From: Prevotella sp. P3-122
Lineage (GTDB): Bacteria; Bacteroidota; Bacteroidia; Bacteroidales; Bacteroidaceae
Length of the DNA stretch: 64,000 bases
Direction: 5' to 3'
Assembly: GCF_002251365.1 (NCBI RefSeq)
Contig: NZ_NPJH01000037.1
Span: 36,640-100,639 of the forward strand
A program made the position numbers and the translations under genes. A model generated the notes under the pieces. It was given only the letters and a program-made list of their open reading frames with translations. It ran no database searches and was not told where the DNA came from. Positions 42,313 to 50,555 of the stretch are shown in pieces (within the stretch, counting starts at the first letter, position 1; each line of letters opens with the position of its first letter).

Positions 42313-44004
42313 TTACTTGTACAGATACCGCTTGATAGACTTCTTCGGTGTCTTCTCAAATTCCTCCTCCAGTATCTCTACTTCTGTTATCTTGGAGTAT
42401 GCAGGCAGAATGTTGTTCAATTCCAGCCTGTTCTGTTCCATTACGTTCTTGAGGTCGTCAGTCGACAGTCCCATTACTGAAGCCTCGTCGTAGTCGGGGT
42501 ATATCAGTGCGGCAAGCTTCTCGCCTCTCTGCACCACCAGACTCTCAGTGACGAGTGTCATGGAGTTGAGCTTGTCCTCAATCTCCTCGGGGTAGATGTT
42601 CTGTCCGTTACTGCTGAGGAGCATGTTCTTGGAGCGTCCCTTGATGAAGATGTTGCCATCGGCATCCATCGTTCCGAGGTCGCCAGTATGATACCATCCG
42701 TCAGCGTCTATTGTATTTCTGGTAGCCTCCTCGTTCTTGTAATATCCTAACATTACGTTAGTACCCCGTGCCAGTATCTCGCCAGGCACATTAGCTGGGT
42801 CGTGGCTGTCTATTTTCACTTCCATGTGTACGACGGGGCGTCCACAGCTGCCTGGCTTGAAGGTAGAGTAGTCGGCATAGCTGATGATAGGTGCGCACTC
42901 TGTTGCTCCATAGCCTACGGTATACGGGAAGTTGATGCGTTTGAGGAAGCTCTCCACCTCCTGGTTGAATGCTGCTCCACCGATGATTATCTCATAGAAC
43001 TTTCCGCCAAACGCTGCCTTTACCTGATCGCATATCTTCTCGTTAACCTTCTTGTTGATTACGGGCATGTTCAGTAGCAGGCGCATGCGGTTGGTCTGTA
43101 TTTTGGGGAATACCTTCTTGCGTATGATTTTCTCAATTACCAGTGGTACGGCAATGATTATAATAGGCTTCACCTCAGCAAAGGCCTGGGCTATGATGGC
43201 AGGAGATGGTACTCGGGTGAGGAAGAATATGTGGCAACCTGTGAGGAACTCGAATATGAACTCGAAGGCCATGCCGTACATGTGTGCCATAGGCAATATG
43301 CTGATGATATTGTCGCCGGCATGCACCTTGTCGCCAAGTACTCCTATGGCAAAGTCGTAGTTGCTCCACAATGCACGATATGGAATCATCACTCCCTTGG
43401 AGAATCCTGTCGTTCCGCTCGTGTAGTTGATGAGAGCCATGTCGTTGGCATTCTCCTCAGCAGGATAGCTTACGTGTTCCTTACGGAAAAATTTGGGGAA
43501 TTTCTTTCCGAACATCTCGTTCAGATGCTCGCGTGCATATGTCAGCTTGTTGGTACGTGACAGTACGAGAGAGTAGTCGGGAATGTATATCACTCCTTCC
43601 AGTCCCGGCATCTTTGTAGTGTCAATCTGTGTCGCCACGATGTCGCCAACGAAAAGCAGCTTGGCGTCAGAGTGATTGACGATGTTATGGATTTGGTCTG
43701 CTGTGAACTCATGGAGTATTGGTACGGCAATGGCTCCATAGGTTAGTGTTGCCAGAAAGGCTACCGCCCAGTTTGCGCTATTGCGGCCAGCCAAGGCAAT
43801 CTTGTCACCTTTCACTACACCAGAGTTCTCGAACAGTATGTGCAGTTTTTCAATTTTCCTTGCCACATCATGGTATTGTAGTGTGGCTCCCTTGAAATCG
43901 GTGAGAGCATCTCTGTCCCAATTCTTGACGATGCTACTCTCAATAAGTTTTGTGAAGGATGGTATTTCCATATAAAGTCCAAATTTGGTTACAGGTCCTG
44001 TCAT
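42313..44004 (-). CDS. AMP-binding long-chain acyl-CoA ligase, distal paralogue
   Basis: Adenylate-forming enzyme of 563 residues, which would activate fatty acids or similar acids with ATP and CoA. Visible are ALINYTSGTTGFSKGVMIPY (the P-loop-like core motif), VGYGATECAPIISYAD and DADGWYHTGDLGTMDADGNIFIKGRSKN (adenylation core), with the C-terminal KSIKRYLYK lysine region. The start at 44004 overlaps the stop codon of the upstream ligase (ATGA). A start at 43971 (MEIPSFTKLIESS) would align better with the paralogue, so either is possible. It is the second of a tandem pair with closely similar sequence. Confidence 0.9.
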   Translation of the reverse strand: MTGPVTKFGLYMEIPSFTKLIESSIVKNWDRDALTDFKGATLQYHDVARKIEKLHILFENSGVVKGDKIALAGRNSANWAVAFLATLTYGAIAVPILHEFTADQIHNIVNHSDAKLLFVGDIVATQIDTTKMPGLEGVIYIPDYSLVLSRTNKLTYAREHLNEMFGKKFPKFFRKEHVSYPAEENANDMALINYTSGTTGFSKGVMIPYRALWSNYDFAIGVLGDKVHAGDNIISILPMAHMYGMAFEFIFEFLTGCHIFFLTRVPSPAIIAQAFAEVKPIIIIAVPLVIEKIIRKKVFPKIQTNRMRLLLNMPVINKKVNEKICDQVKAAFGGKFYEIIIGGAAFNQEVESFLKRINFPYTVGYGATECAPIISYADYSTFKPGSCGRPVVHMEVKIDSHDPANVPGEILARGTNVMLGYYKNEEATRNTIDADGWYHTGDLGTMDADGNIFIKGRSKNMLLSSNGQNIYPEEIEDKLNSMTLVTESLVVQRGEKLAALIYPDYDEASVMGLSTDDLKNVMEQNRLELNNILPAYSKITEVEILEEEFEKTPKKSIKRYLYK

Positions 44005-45665
44005 ACGTTCTTGTACAGGTACCGTTTGATAGATTTCTTTGCTGTTTTCTCAAATTCCTGGTTGTGGATGCGTATCTCCGCAAGACGGCTGAAGTGTGGC
44101 AATATGGCGTTCAGCTCAAGGCGGTTTTGTTCCATTACGCTCATAATGTCCTCCTCGCTGAGTCCCATTGCCGATGCCTCGTCGTGGTCTGGATATACCA
44201 TTCCGATTAGCTTGTCGCCTTTCTGGACGATGAGGCTCTCTGACACCATGGCCATGGAGTTGAGCTTGTCCTCTATTTCCTCCGGATATACATTCTGTCC
44301 GTTGCTTCCGAGCAACATGTTCTTGATGCGTCCGCGGATGAAGAAGTGGCCGTCCTCACTCATTGTTGCCAAGTCTCCGGTATGGAACCAGCCATCCTCG
44401 TCGAGGACAGCCTTTGTGGCCTCCTCGTTCTTGTAGTAGCCGTGCATGACGTTCAGTCCTCGTGTGACAATCTCTCCTGGCTTGTTGGCTGGGTCGTCGC
44501 TGAGTACTTTCACCTCCATGTGCTTTACTGCCGTGCCGCACGAGCCTGCAACAAAGTCCTTATAGTCGCTGAATGTAATCATTGGAGCAGTCTCGGTGGT
44601 GCCATATCCCATAGTTATTGGGAAGTTGATGTCGAGAAGGAACTGTTCTATTTCACGGTTCAGTCCTGCGCCGCCAACCATTACCTCATATGCGTTGCCG
44701 CCCATGACCTCCATCACCATGTTGTACACGTACTCCTTCACCTTCTTGCCTATTCCCGGCATCTTCATAAGAATCTTGGCCTTAGGTGTCTGCACCTTGG
44801 GGAATATTTCCTTACGGATAATCTTCTCTATTACCATCGGAACAGAGATTACAATGGCAGGCTTTACTTCAGCAAATGCCTGCGCCACTACAGATGGACT
44901 CGGGAGTCGGGTGAGGAAAAATATATGGTTGCCGAAACAGAATTCTGCTATGAACTCAACCATCTGCCCATACATATGCGCCATAGGCAGTATGCTCAGT
45001 ACGTTGCTTCCCTTCTTGATGTTCTTGCCAATAACGTCGTACATCAGGTCGAGGTTGCCCCACAGGGCACGGTAGGGTAGCATTACTCCTTTGGAGAAGC
45101 CTGTTGTGCCGCTGGTGTAGTTTATCATAGACAGTTCCTCAGCGCTGTCATGATGATATTTCACGTGTTCCTTGCGGAAATATTTCGGGTACTTCTTGCC
45201 AAACATCTCATTGAGATGCTCACGTGCGAAGGTCAACTTCTGCGAGCGTGACACAACGATGGAGTAATCGGGAATATAGATGATACCCTCAAGGTTGGGC
45301 ATCTGGTCTGCATCGATGCTTGTTGCCACAACGTCACCGACAAAAAGCAGCTTAGACTCTGAGTGGTTTACAATATTATATACTTGGTCGGGAGTGAACT
45401 CATGCTGTATGGGCACTACCACGGCACCATACGTAAGGGTAGCAAGAAAGGCAACTGCCCAGCATGAGCTGTTCCTGCCACACAAGGCTATCTTGTCTCC
45501 TTTTTGCACGCCAGAGTTTTCAAAGAGAATGTGTAGTTTCTCTATCTTGCGGGCTACATCATGATACTGGAGAGTGGCTCCCTTGTAATCTGTCATGGCA
45601 TCCAAATCCCAGTTGTCAATAATGCTCTTTTCTATGTACGAGTTAAAGCTCGGTATATTTTTCAT
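44001..45665 (-). CDS. AMP-binding long-chain acyl-CoA ligase, proximal paralogue
   Basis: Adenylate-forming enzyme of 554 residues, starting at 45665 (MKNIPSFNSYIEKSIIDNWDL). The core motif is SMINYTSGTTGFSKGVMLPY, with MGYGTTETAPMITFSD and DEDGWFHTGDLATMSEDGHFFIRGRIKN further on. It is closely similar in its whole length to the next gene downstream, showing a recent tandem duplication. Likely role is fatty-acid activation for recycling or incorporation; the exact substrate is not readable. A promoter lies immediately upstream. Confidence 0.9.
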   Translation of the reverse strand: MKNIPSFNSYIEKSIIDNWDLDAMTDYKGATLQYHDVARKIEKLHILFENSGVQKGDKIALCGRNSSCWAVAFLATLTYGAVVVPIQHEFTPDQVYNIVNHSESKLLFVGDVVATSIDADQMPNLEGIIYIPDYSIVVSRSQKLTFAREHLNEMFGKKYPKYFRKEHVKYHHDSAEELSMINYTSGTTGFSKGVMLPYRALWGNLDLMYDVIGKNIKKGSNVLSILPMAHMYGQMVEFIAEFCFGNHIFFLTRLPSPSVVAQAFAEVKPAIVISVPMVIEKIIRKEIFPKVQTPKAKILMKMPGIGKKVKEYVYNMVMEVMGGNAYEVMVGGAGLNREIEQFLLDINFPITMGYGTTETAPMITFSDYKDFVAGSCGTAVKHMEVKVLSDDPANKPGEIVTRGLNVMHGYYKNEEATKAVLDEDGWFHTGDLATMSEDGHFFIRGRIKNMLLGSNGQNVYPEEIEDKLNSMAMVSESLIVQKGDKLIGMVYPDHDEASAMGLSEEDIMSVMEQNRLELNAILPHFSRLAEIRIHNQEFEKTAKKSIKRYLYKNV

Positions 45666-45688
45666 TGCACATTTTTCAAATTCATGTG

Positions 45689-45720
45689 CAAAGATACAAT
45701 CTTTCATGCACACACCCAAA
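45689..45720 (-). promoter_or_regulatory. Promoter of the acyl-CoA ligase pair
   Basis: On the minus strand TTTG at 45720-45717 and TATCTTTG at 45696-45689 are 20 bases apart, leaving a leader of about 18 bases to the ATG at 45665. Confidence 0.75.
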
Positions 45721-45831
45721 CGTTTTGTGCAGAAATTTTATATATCCCCAAACTTTTTTCGATTTTCCCGTTTCTTGCACATTGTATGAGCGTGTGCATT
45801 GTTCTGAATAGGCATAAAAGTATCCAATTAT

Positions 45832-48237
45832 TCAGAAAAGACTGCCTATCTGGTAGACTGCTGCTGAGACCACCCAGGCAAGCAGGGTGGTGTAGGTTGC
45901 GGCGAAGATGGCCCATCGCCACGAGCCGGTCTCGCTCCTTATGGCTGCTATAGTGGCTATGCATGGGAAGTAAAGCAGTACGAACAGCAGGAAGCAGTAA
46001 GCGGAGAGAGGTGTGATACCATCGCTGAGCATTCTGTTTCGCAATAGTGAGTATTTTGTGTTGTCATCGGCGAAGCTGCTGTCGTCAGCATATAGTACAC
46101 CCATGGTTGAGGCTACAATCTCCTTAGCTCCCACGCCTGATAGCAGGCCCACATCAAGTTTCCAGTCGAAGCCCTGCGCACGGAACAGCGGTTCCACGCT
46201 TTTGCCAATCATGCCGATATAACTCTGTTCCTGTTGTTTCTGTGGTGAGAGACTCTCATCGTGTGGAAAATATCCCAAGGCCCAGACAATTATGCTGGCT
46301 ACTAGGATGACTCCTCCCATTTTCCTGAGATACTGTTTTCCTTTCTCCCACGTGTGTCTTGCCATGGCCTTCCATGTTGGGAAACGGTAGGGTGGCAGCT
46401 CCATCACGAACGGGGTGTCCTCGCCCTTGATGAGATAACGGCTGAAGATGCGGCTCATGATTATGGACATGGCTATTCCAACCATATAGAGCGAGATCAT
46501 TATTGCCGACCTGTATTCCAAGGCGAAGAACGTTCCGGTAATCATGATATAAATAGGTAGTCGGGCGGAGCAGCTCATCATCGGAAGAATCATCATCGTA
46601 ATGAGCCGGCTGCGCTTGCTCTCTATGGTTCTGGTTGCCATCACGGCAGGAACGTTGCATCCGAACCCCATTATCAGTGGTATGAACGACTTGCCGTGCA
46701 GTCCCATCTTGTGCATTATCTTGTCCATGATGAATGCTGCCCTTGCCATGTAGCCGGAATCCTCCATGAAGGATATGAAGAAGTAAAGAATCAGAATCTG
46801 TGGCAGGAACACGATGACAGAACCTACACCACCAATAATTCCGTCGGCAATCATAGCCTTGAGCGGTCCGTCGGGCATGTAGCTGCTTACGGCTCCTCCT
46901 ATCCATCCCACGGCAGCCTCAATCCAGTCCATGGGATATTGTCCGAGCGAGAATGTTGTCTCGAACATCAGCCATATCATGGCTATGAAGATAGGAAAGC
47001 CGAGGTATCGGTTTGTGATAACCCTGTCTATGAGGTGCGTCATCTGGTATGTGTCCTTGTTCTGGCCCGTAGCATACGAGGCCTCGCTCAGGGCACCATG
47101 AATGAAACCGTATTTAGCATCCATTATGGCCGTCTCGCTGTCCTCCTTCATTTCCTCCTGCACTCTTTCAGCAGCCAGGTCTCGCTCGTTAAATATCTCC
47201 TTGGCGTTTGGTAGGGTGTTGATGAATTTCTCCACATCGCGGTCACGCTCCATAAGCTTAATGCCAAGGTATCGGGTAGAGTAGCGTTGGCGTATGACGG
47301 CATCCTCCTTCAGATATTTCTGTATGCGTGATATGCCGTCCTCAATCTCATGTCCGTGGTTGATGTGTATATGCCTGAAGTGTGCCTCCTCGTCCTCTGT
47401 TCCCTCGTATAGTTTTATAACAGCAGAGAACAGATCGTCGACACCTCGTCCGGAGGTGAACACGGTGGGCACCATCGGTATGCCGAACAGTTCCGACAGC
47501 TTGTCGTAGTTCACTACGTCTCCTCTCTTCTCAGTCTCGTCAAACATGTTCAGGGCGCAAACCATCCTCAGGTGCATGTCTACGAGTTGTGTCGTGAGGT
47601 AAAGGTTGCGCTCAAGGTTGCTTGAGTCTATGACGTTGATGATGATGTCGGGTGTATGCTCTATAATCTGCTTGCGGACGTACAGTTCCTCGGGCGAGTA
47701 GGCTGACAGGGAGTAGGTGCCCGGCAGGTCTACGATGTTGAACTCGTAACCCTCAAAGTGGGCTGTGCCCACCTTTGCGTCTACTGTCACGCCAGAGTAG
47801 TTGCCCACTCGCTCGTGTGCTCCTGATGCAAAGTTGAATAGTGAGGTCTTGCCGCAGTTGGGATTGCCGACAAGTGCTACGTTGATGCACTTGCGGCGTT
47901 TCATGGCCGCGTCTACCATCATCTTGTCAGTGAGTGGCATGTCGCATGAAGCAGGTGTGTTGATGTATGAGGGATGCTCGCTTTCCTGAATGTCGCTGAG
48001 CATCTTTGCCTCTTCGGTCGATACAACCTCAATGTTATCAGCTTCGGAGCGTCGCAAAGACACCTCGTAACCCATAATCTTGTATTTCACGGGGTCTTGG
48101 AGCGGGGCGTTGAGCAGTACGTCAACGCTCTTGCCCTTGATGAACCCCATCTCAACAATTCTTTTCCTGAAACCTCCGTGGCCTTTCACTTTTACTATTA
48201 CGCCACGCTCGCCAGTCTTTAAATCGGATAACCTCAT
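45832..48237 (-). CDS. feoB: Ferrous iron transporter, fused FeoA-FeoB
   Basis: Inner-membrane Fe2+ importer of 801 residues. The N-terminal FeoA SH3-like domain (MRLSDLKTGERGVIVKVKGHGGFRKRIVEMGFIKG, residues 1-75) is fused to FeoB. The G domain starts near residue 119 with GNPNCGKTSLFNF, followed by YSGVTVDAK, DLPGTYSLS and NMFDE-type motifs. The membrane part has two Gate regions, including MGFGCNVPAVMATRTIES and VGLLSGVGAKEIVASTMGVLY. No FeoC is adjacent. A TATCTTTG box lies on the minus strand at 48267-48260. Confidence 0.96.
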   Translation of the reverse strand: MRLSDLKTGERGVIVKVKGHGGFRKRIVEMGFIKGKSVDVLLNAPLQDPVKYKIMGYEVSLRRSEADNIEVVSTEEAKMLSDIQESEHPSYINTPASCDMPLTDKMMVDAAMKRRKCINVALVGNPNCGKTSLFNFASGAHERVGNYSGVTVDAKVGTAHFEGYEFNIVDLPGTYSLSAYSPEELYVRKQIIEHTPDIIINVIDSSNLERNLYLTTQLVDMHLRMVCALNMFDETEKRGDVVNYDKLSELFGIPMVPTVFTSGRGVDDLFSAVIKLYEGTEDEEAHFRHIHINHGHEIEDGISRIQKYLKEDAVIRQRYSTRYLGIKLMERDRDVEKFINTLPNAKEIFNERDLAAERVQEEMKEDSETAIMDAKYGFIHGALSEASYATGQNKDTYQMTHLIDRVITNRYLGFPIFIAMIWLMFETTFSLGQYPMDWIEAAVGWIGGAVSSYMPDGPLKAMIADGIIGGVGSVIVFLPQILILYFFISFMEDSGYMARAAFIMDKIMHKMGLHGKSFIPLIMGFGCNVPAVMATRTIESKRSRLITMMILPMMSCSARLPIYIMITGTFFALEYRSAIMISLYMVGIAMSIIMSRIFSRYLIKGEDTPFVMELPPYRFPTWKAMARHTWEKGKQYLRKMGGVILVASIIVWALGYFPHDESLSPQKQQEQSYIGMIGKSVEPLFRAQGFDWKLDVGLLSGVGAKEIVASTMGVLYADDSSFADDNTKYSLLRNRMLSDGITPLSAYCFLLFVLLYFPCIATIAAIRSETGSWRWAIFAATYTTLLAWVVSAAVYQIGSLF

Positions 48238-48337
48238 CTGCTAATAATTTCTTTTATTGCAAAGATAGTAAAAAGTTGCGTCATAACGGCATTATGGATG
48301 AAAATACCTACAAATAATGAGCCTTTGGGTACTTGTC

Positions 48338-49837
48338 CTATCTGCTGCTGCGAAATCCCTCCATGTTTTCGTAACGGCGTGCCATCAGCCTGGTATATAT
48401 GTTGCGTATCCACAGCTTGTTGGTTATGACAAACGACATTCCTATGACAGCCATTATGCCGTAAGCAACCATTTCGCTTAGGAATGACTGGAGAATTTCA
48501 ACAAATGTGATAGGGACTATAAATACAGACAGACTGATGACAATCTGCAAGTAGTTGTTCTCCACTCCGTTTTTGCTCGTAAATTTGGTATTTAGCGGAA
48601 TAGAGGTCTTGTTGTATACAGCCATCTGGAAGATGACGAAGTACTGGAATCCTATGGTGAACAGGGCGTATGACAGAATCATCCACAATGTCCATTTACC
48701 CATGATGACCGTTGGCATCAGCAACAGGGTGGGGACAAGTATCAGTCCGCAGAAGAATATGTACTTGGCTCTGAGCAAGGAGAGGATGTTCTCCTTGTGT
48801 ACCATCAGCGCATCGATATAGTTGCCCTCGTTGCCCATCACCTTAATCAGGAGCATTGACGCATATACAACGAGGTTGTACAGACACCAGAAGTTTGTCA
48901 TCCCTACTCCGTCGTAGACGTCAGAGAAGGTGCATATGAGAGTTATCAATACCACCAGCACCGTAGCGCTGATGAAGCTCTTGCGCGGGTTCTTGTTGCG
49001 CAGAAGGCTCTTTATCTCCAGTTTCAGGTATTCGCCAATCTCGCCATAACTATTCAGGAAGCTGAACTCAGAAACGTGCTTGATGGTAGTGGCCTTTGGT
49101 GCCCGTCCTATTTCTGCCATGACGTTGTCGTATTGCAGTTTCCTGTTGACGGCCGTCAGTGCTGCCAGCAACAATAATGCGGCAGCCAACGGCAGGAGAC
49201 TACCCTTGTCGAGCAAGGTGCCGATATGGCTGTAAAAGTCGAAGAACTCGTCAAAACTAAAGTACAGCGGAGAGAATACCAGGGCATAGACACCTAAAGG
49301 CAGCAGCCACCATAGCTGATGGTTCAGAACGAGCGTTCTCACTATGGAGTACCACTGGCTGTCGGCAAGCACCAGTATCATGAACATGCAGATCAGCAGC
49401 AGGCACGAGCCGAGACCATAGGCGAAGAATACCGACATAAGGCAATAGGGTAGGAGCATGGCGAGCCATATCGTATTGCCGGAGTTGAAGAGTGACCTGA
49501 AGATGAACGTGTCTATGCAGGCATACCGTGGCAGGGGCAGCAGGATATACGGCTTGATGATCTGCGAGGGAGTTTGCTGTGACAGCCACCTTACTCCGAA
49601 GTCTACCGCCATGACGAAAGGCATGATGCCAAGCATCATCTCCAGGGCTGTAGTGTTGCGGCTGGAGTTTACCGCCAATGCGAATATCACGGCAAAGAAC
49701 ATCAGGTAGGCGATGATGAACAATGACATGAAGCCAATAATCCATTTTGCCGCCTTGTTCTGTGAGTACATGGGGTCACGTTTCTCGGCAAGTCGTCTGT
49801 GGCGGTACAGAGCCTTGAATATCTCGATTTTGTTCAT
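48338..49837 (-). CDS. DUF5687 family membrane protein
   Basis: Integral membrane protein of 499 residues with about ten to twelve hydrophobic segments, similar to the permease component of an ABC exporter and recognised as the Bacteroidota DUF5687 family. It begins MNKIEIFKALYRHRRLAEKRDPMYSQNKAAKW, an N-terminal helix typical of the group. No ATPase gene is adjacent. The closest neighbour, a LolA-like gene 51 bp upstream, suggests a link with envelope lipid or lipoprotein handling, but that is a weak inference. Confidence 0.8.
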   Translation of the reverse strand: MNKIEIFKALYRHRRLAEKRDPMYSQNKAAKWIIGFMSLFIIAYLMFFAVIFALAVNSSRNTTALEMMLGIMPFVMAVDFGVRWLSQQTPSQIIKPYILLPLPRYACIDTFIFRSLFNSGNTIWLAMLLPYCLMSVFFAYGLGSCLLLICMFMILVLADSQWYSIVRTLVLNHQLWWLLPLGVYALVFSPLYFSFDEFFDFYSHIGTLLDKGSLLPLAAALLLLAALTAVNRKLQYDNVMAEIGRAPKATTIKHVSEFSFLNSYGEIGEYLKLEIKSLLRNKNPRKSFISATVLVVLITLICTFSDVYDGVGMTNFWCLYNLVVYASMLLIKVMGNEGNYIDALMVHKENILSLLRAKYIFFCGLILVPTLLLMPTVIMGKWTLWMILSYALFTIGFQYFVIFQMAVYNKTSIPLNTKFTSKNGVENNYLQIVISLSVFIVPITFVEILQSFLSEMVAYGIMAVIGMSFVITNKLWIRNIYTRLMARRYENMEGFRSSR

Positions 49838-49887
49838 CTCGCGGCTGTTTTTATATATCTGTTATGTCTTTATTTCTGCGTGTCCTC

Positions 49888-50496
49888 TTACCTTAGGTCT
49901 ACAACTTCGGCTGTAGGATAGTCCTTGGCATTGAAGGTGAATGCAGAGTCGGGCAGCTTTGCTGCCTTGAAGTTGCTGATGTTGATGGTAGTCCATGTGT
50001 TGCCTTCTCTCATCCTTACCTGTACAGGGGTATACTTGGTCTTGTTCACGGTAACGTACAGCTCCTGCACGCTGCGTTGCTTGTTCTGTGCCGTCAGGTG
50101 AACGACGTAGTTGTTGCCGGAAGTCTTCACCCCCATATTGTAGCCGCTCTTGTACATCGTAATGAAGGTATAAGGGTTCATCTTCATTCGCTTGGCCTCT
50201 GTGGGAGTAGTGATGTTTACCTCGTTGGTCGACTTCAGGTAGCTCCATTGTGTCTTTCCGTCGAACCACACAATAGCCTTTGGTGTGGTAGCCTGAAATT
50301 TCTTTCCCTTTATGGCGATGGTTCCCGTTGCCGTGCCTATTTTCTCGCTCGACATCTTGAAGTTTGCGCTTGCTCCGTTCTTGTTGCCCACTACGGCAGC
50401 AGTCTTGTCGAGTATCTTCTTTGCCTGCTCTGCATTCTGTGCTGTGGCGTTGATGCAGAACAGGACCATTATGAGTGAAATCAGTTTAGTTTTCAT
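49888..50496 (-). CDS. lolA: LolA-like outer-membrane lipoprotein carrier
   Basis: Periplasmic chaperone of 202 residues that carries lipoproteins to the outer membrane. The signal peptide is MKTKLISLIMVLFCINATAQ. The mature protein is a half-barrel of beta strands: GTIAIKGKKFQATTPKAIVWFDGKTQWSYLKSTNEVNITTPTE, followed by MRMREGNTWTTINISNF-like strands. This corresponds to the putative LolA family of Bacteroidota, which is divergent from E. coli LolA. FtsK lies upstream, 59 bp away; whether they are co-transcribed is unclear. Confidence 0.87.
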   Translation of the reverse strand: MKTKLISLIMVLFCINATAQNAEQAKKILDKTAAVVGNKNGASANFKMSSEKIGTATGTIAIKGKKFQATTPKAIVWFDGKTQWSYLKSTNEVNITTPTEAKRMKMNPYTFITMYKSGYNMGVKTSGNNYVVHLTAQNKQRSVQELYVTVNKTKYTPVQVRMREGNTWTTINISNFKAAKLPDSAFTFNAKDYPTAEVVDLR

Positions 50497-50555
50497 GTCT
50501 TGATGTTGTTATATATATTAATGTATGTTTTGTTCTTGTTTCGCCTGGCTCCTGC

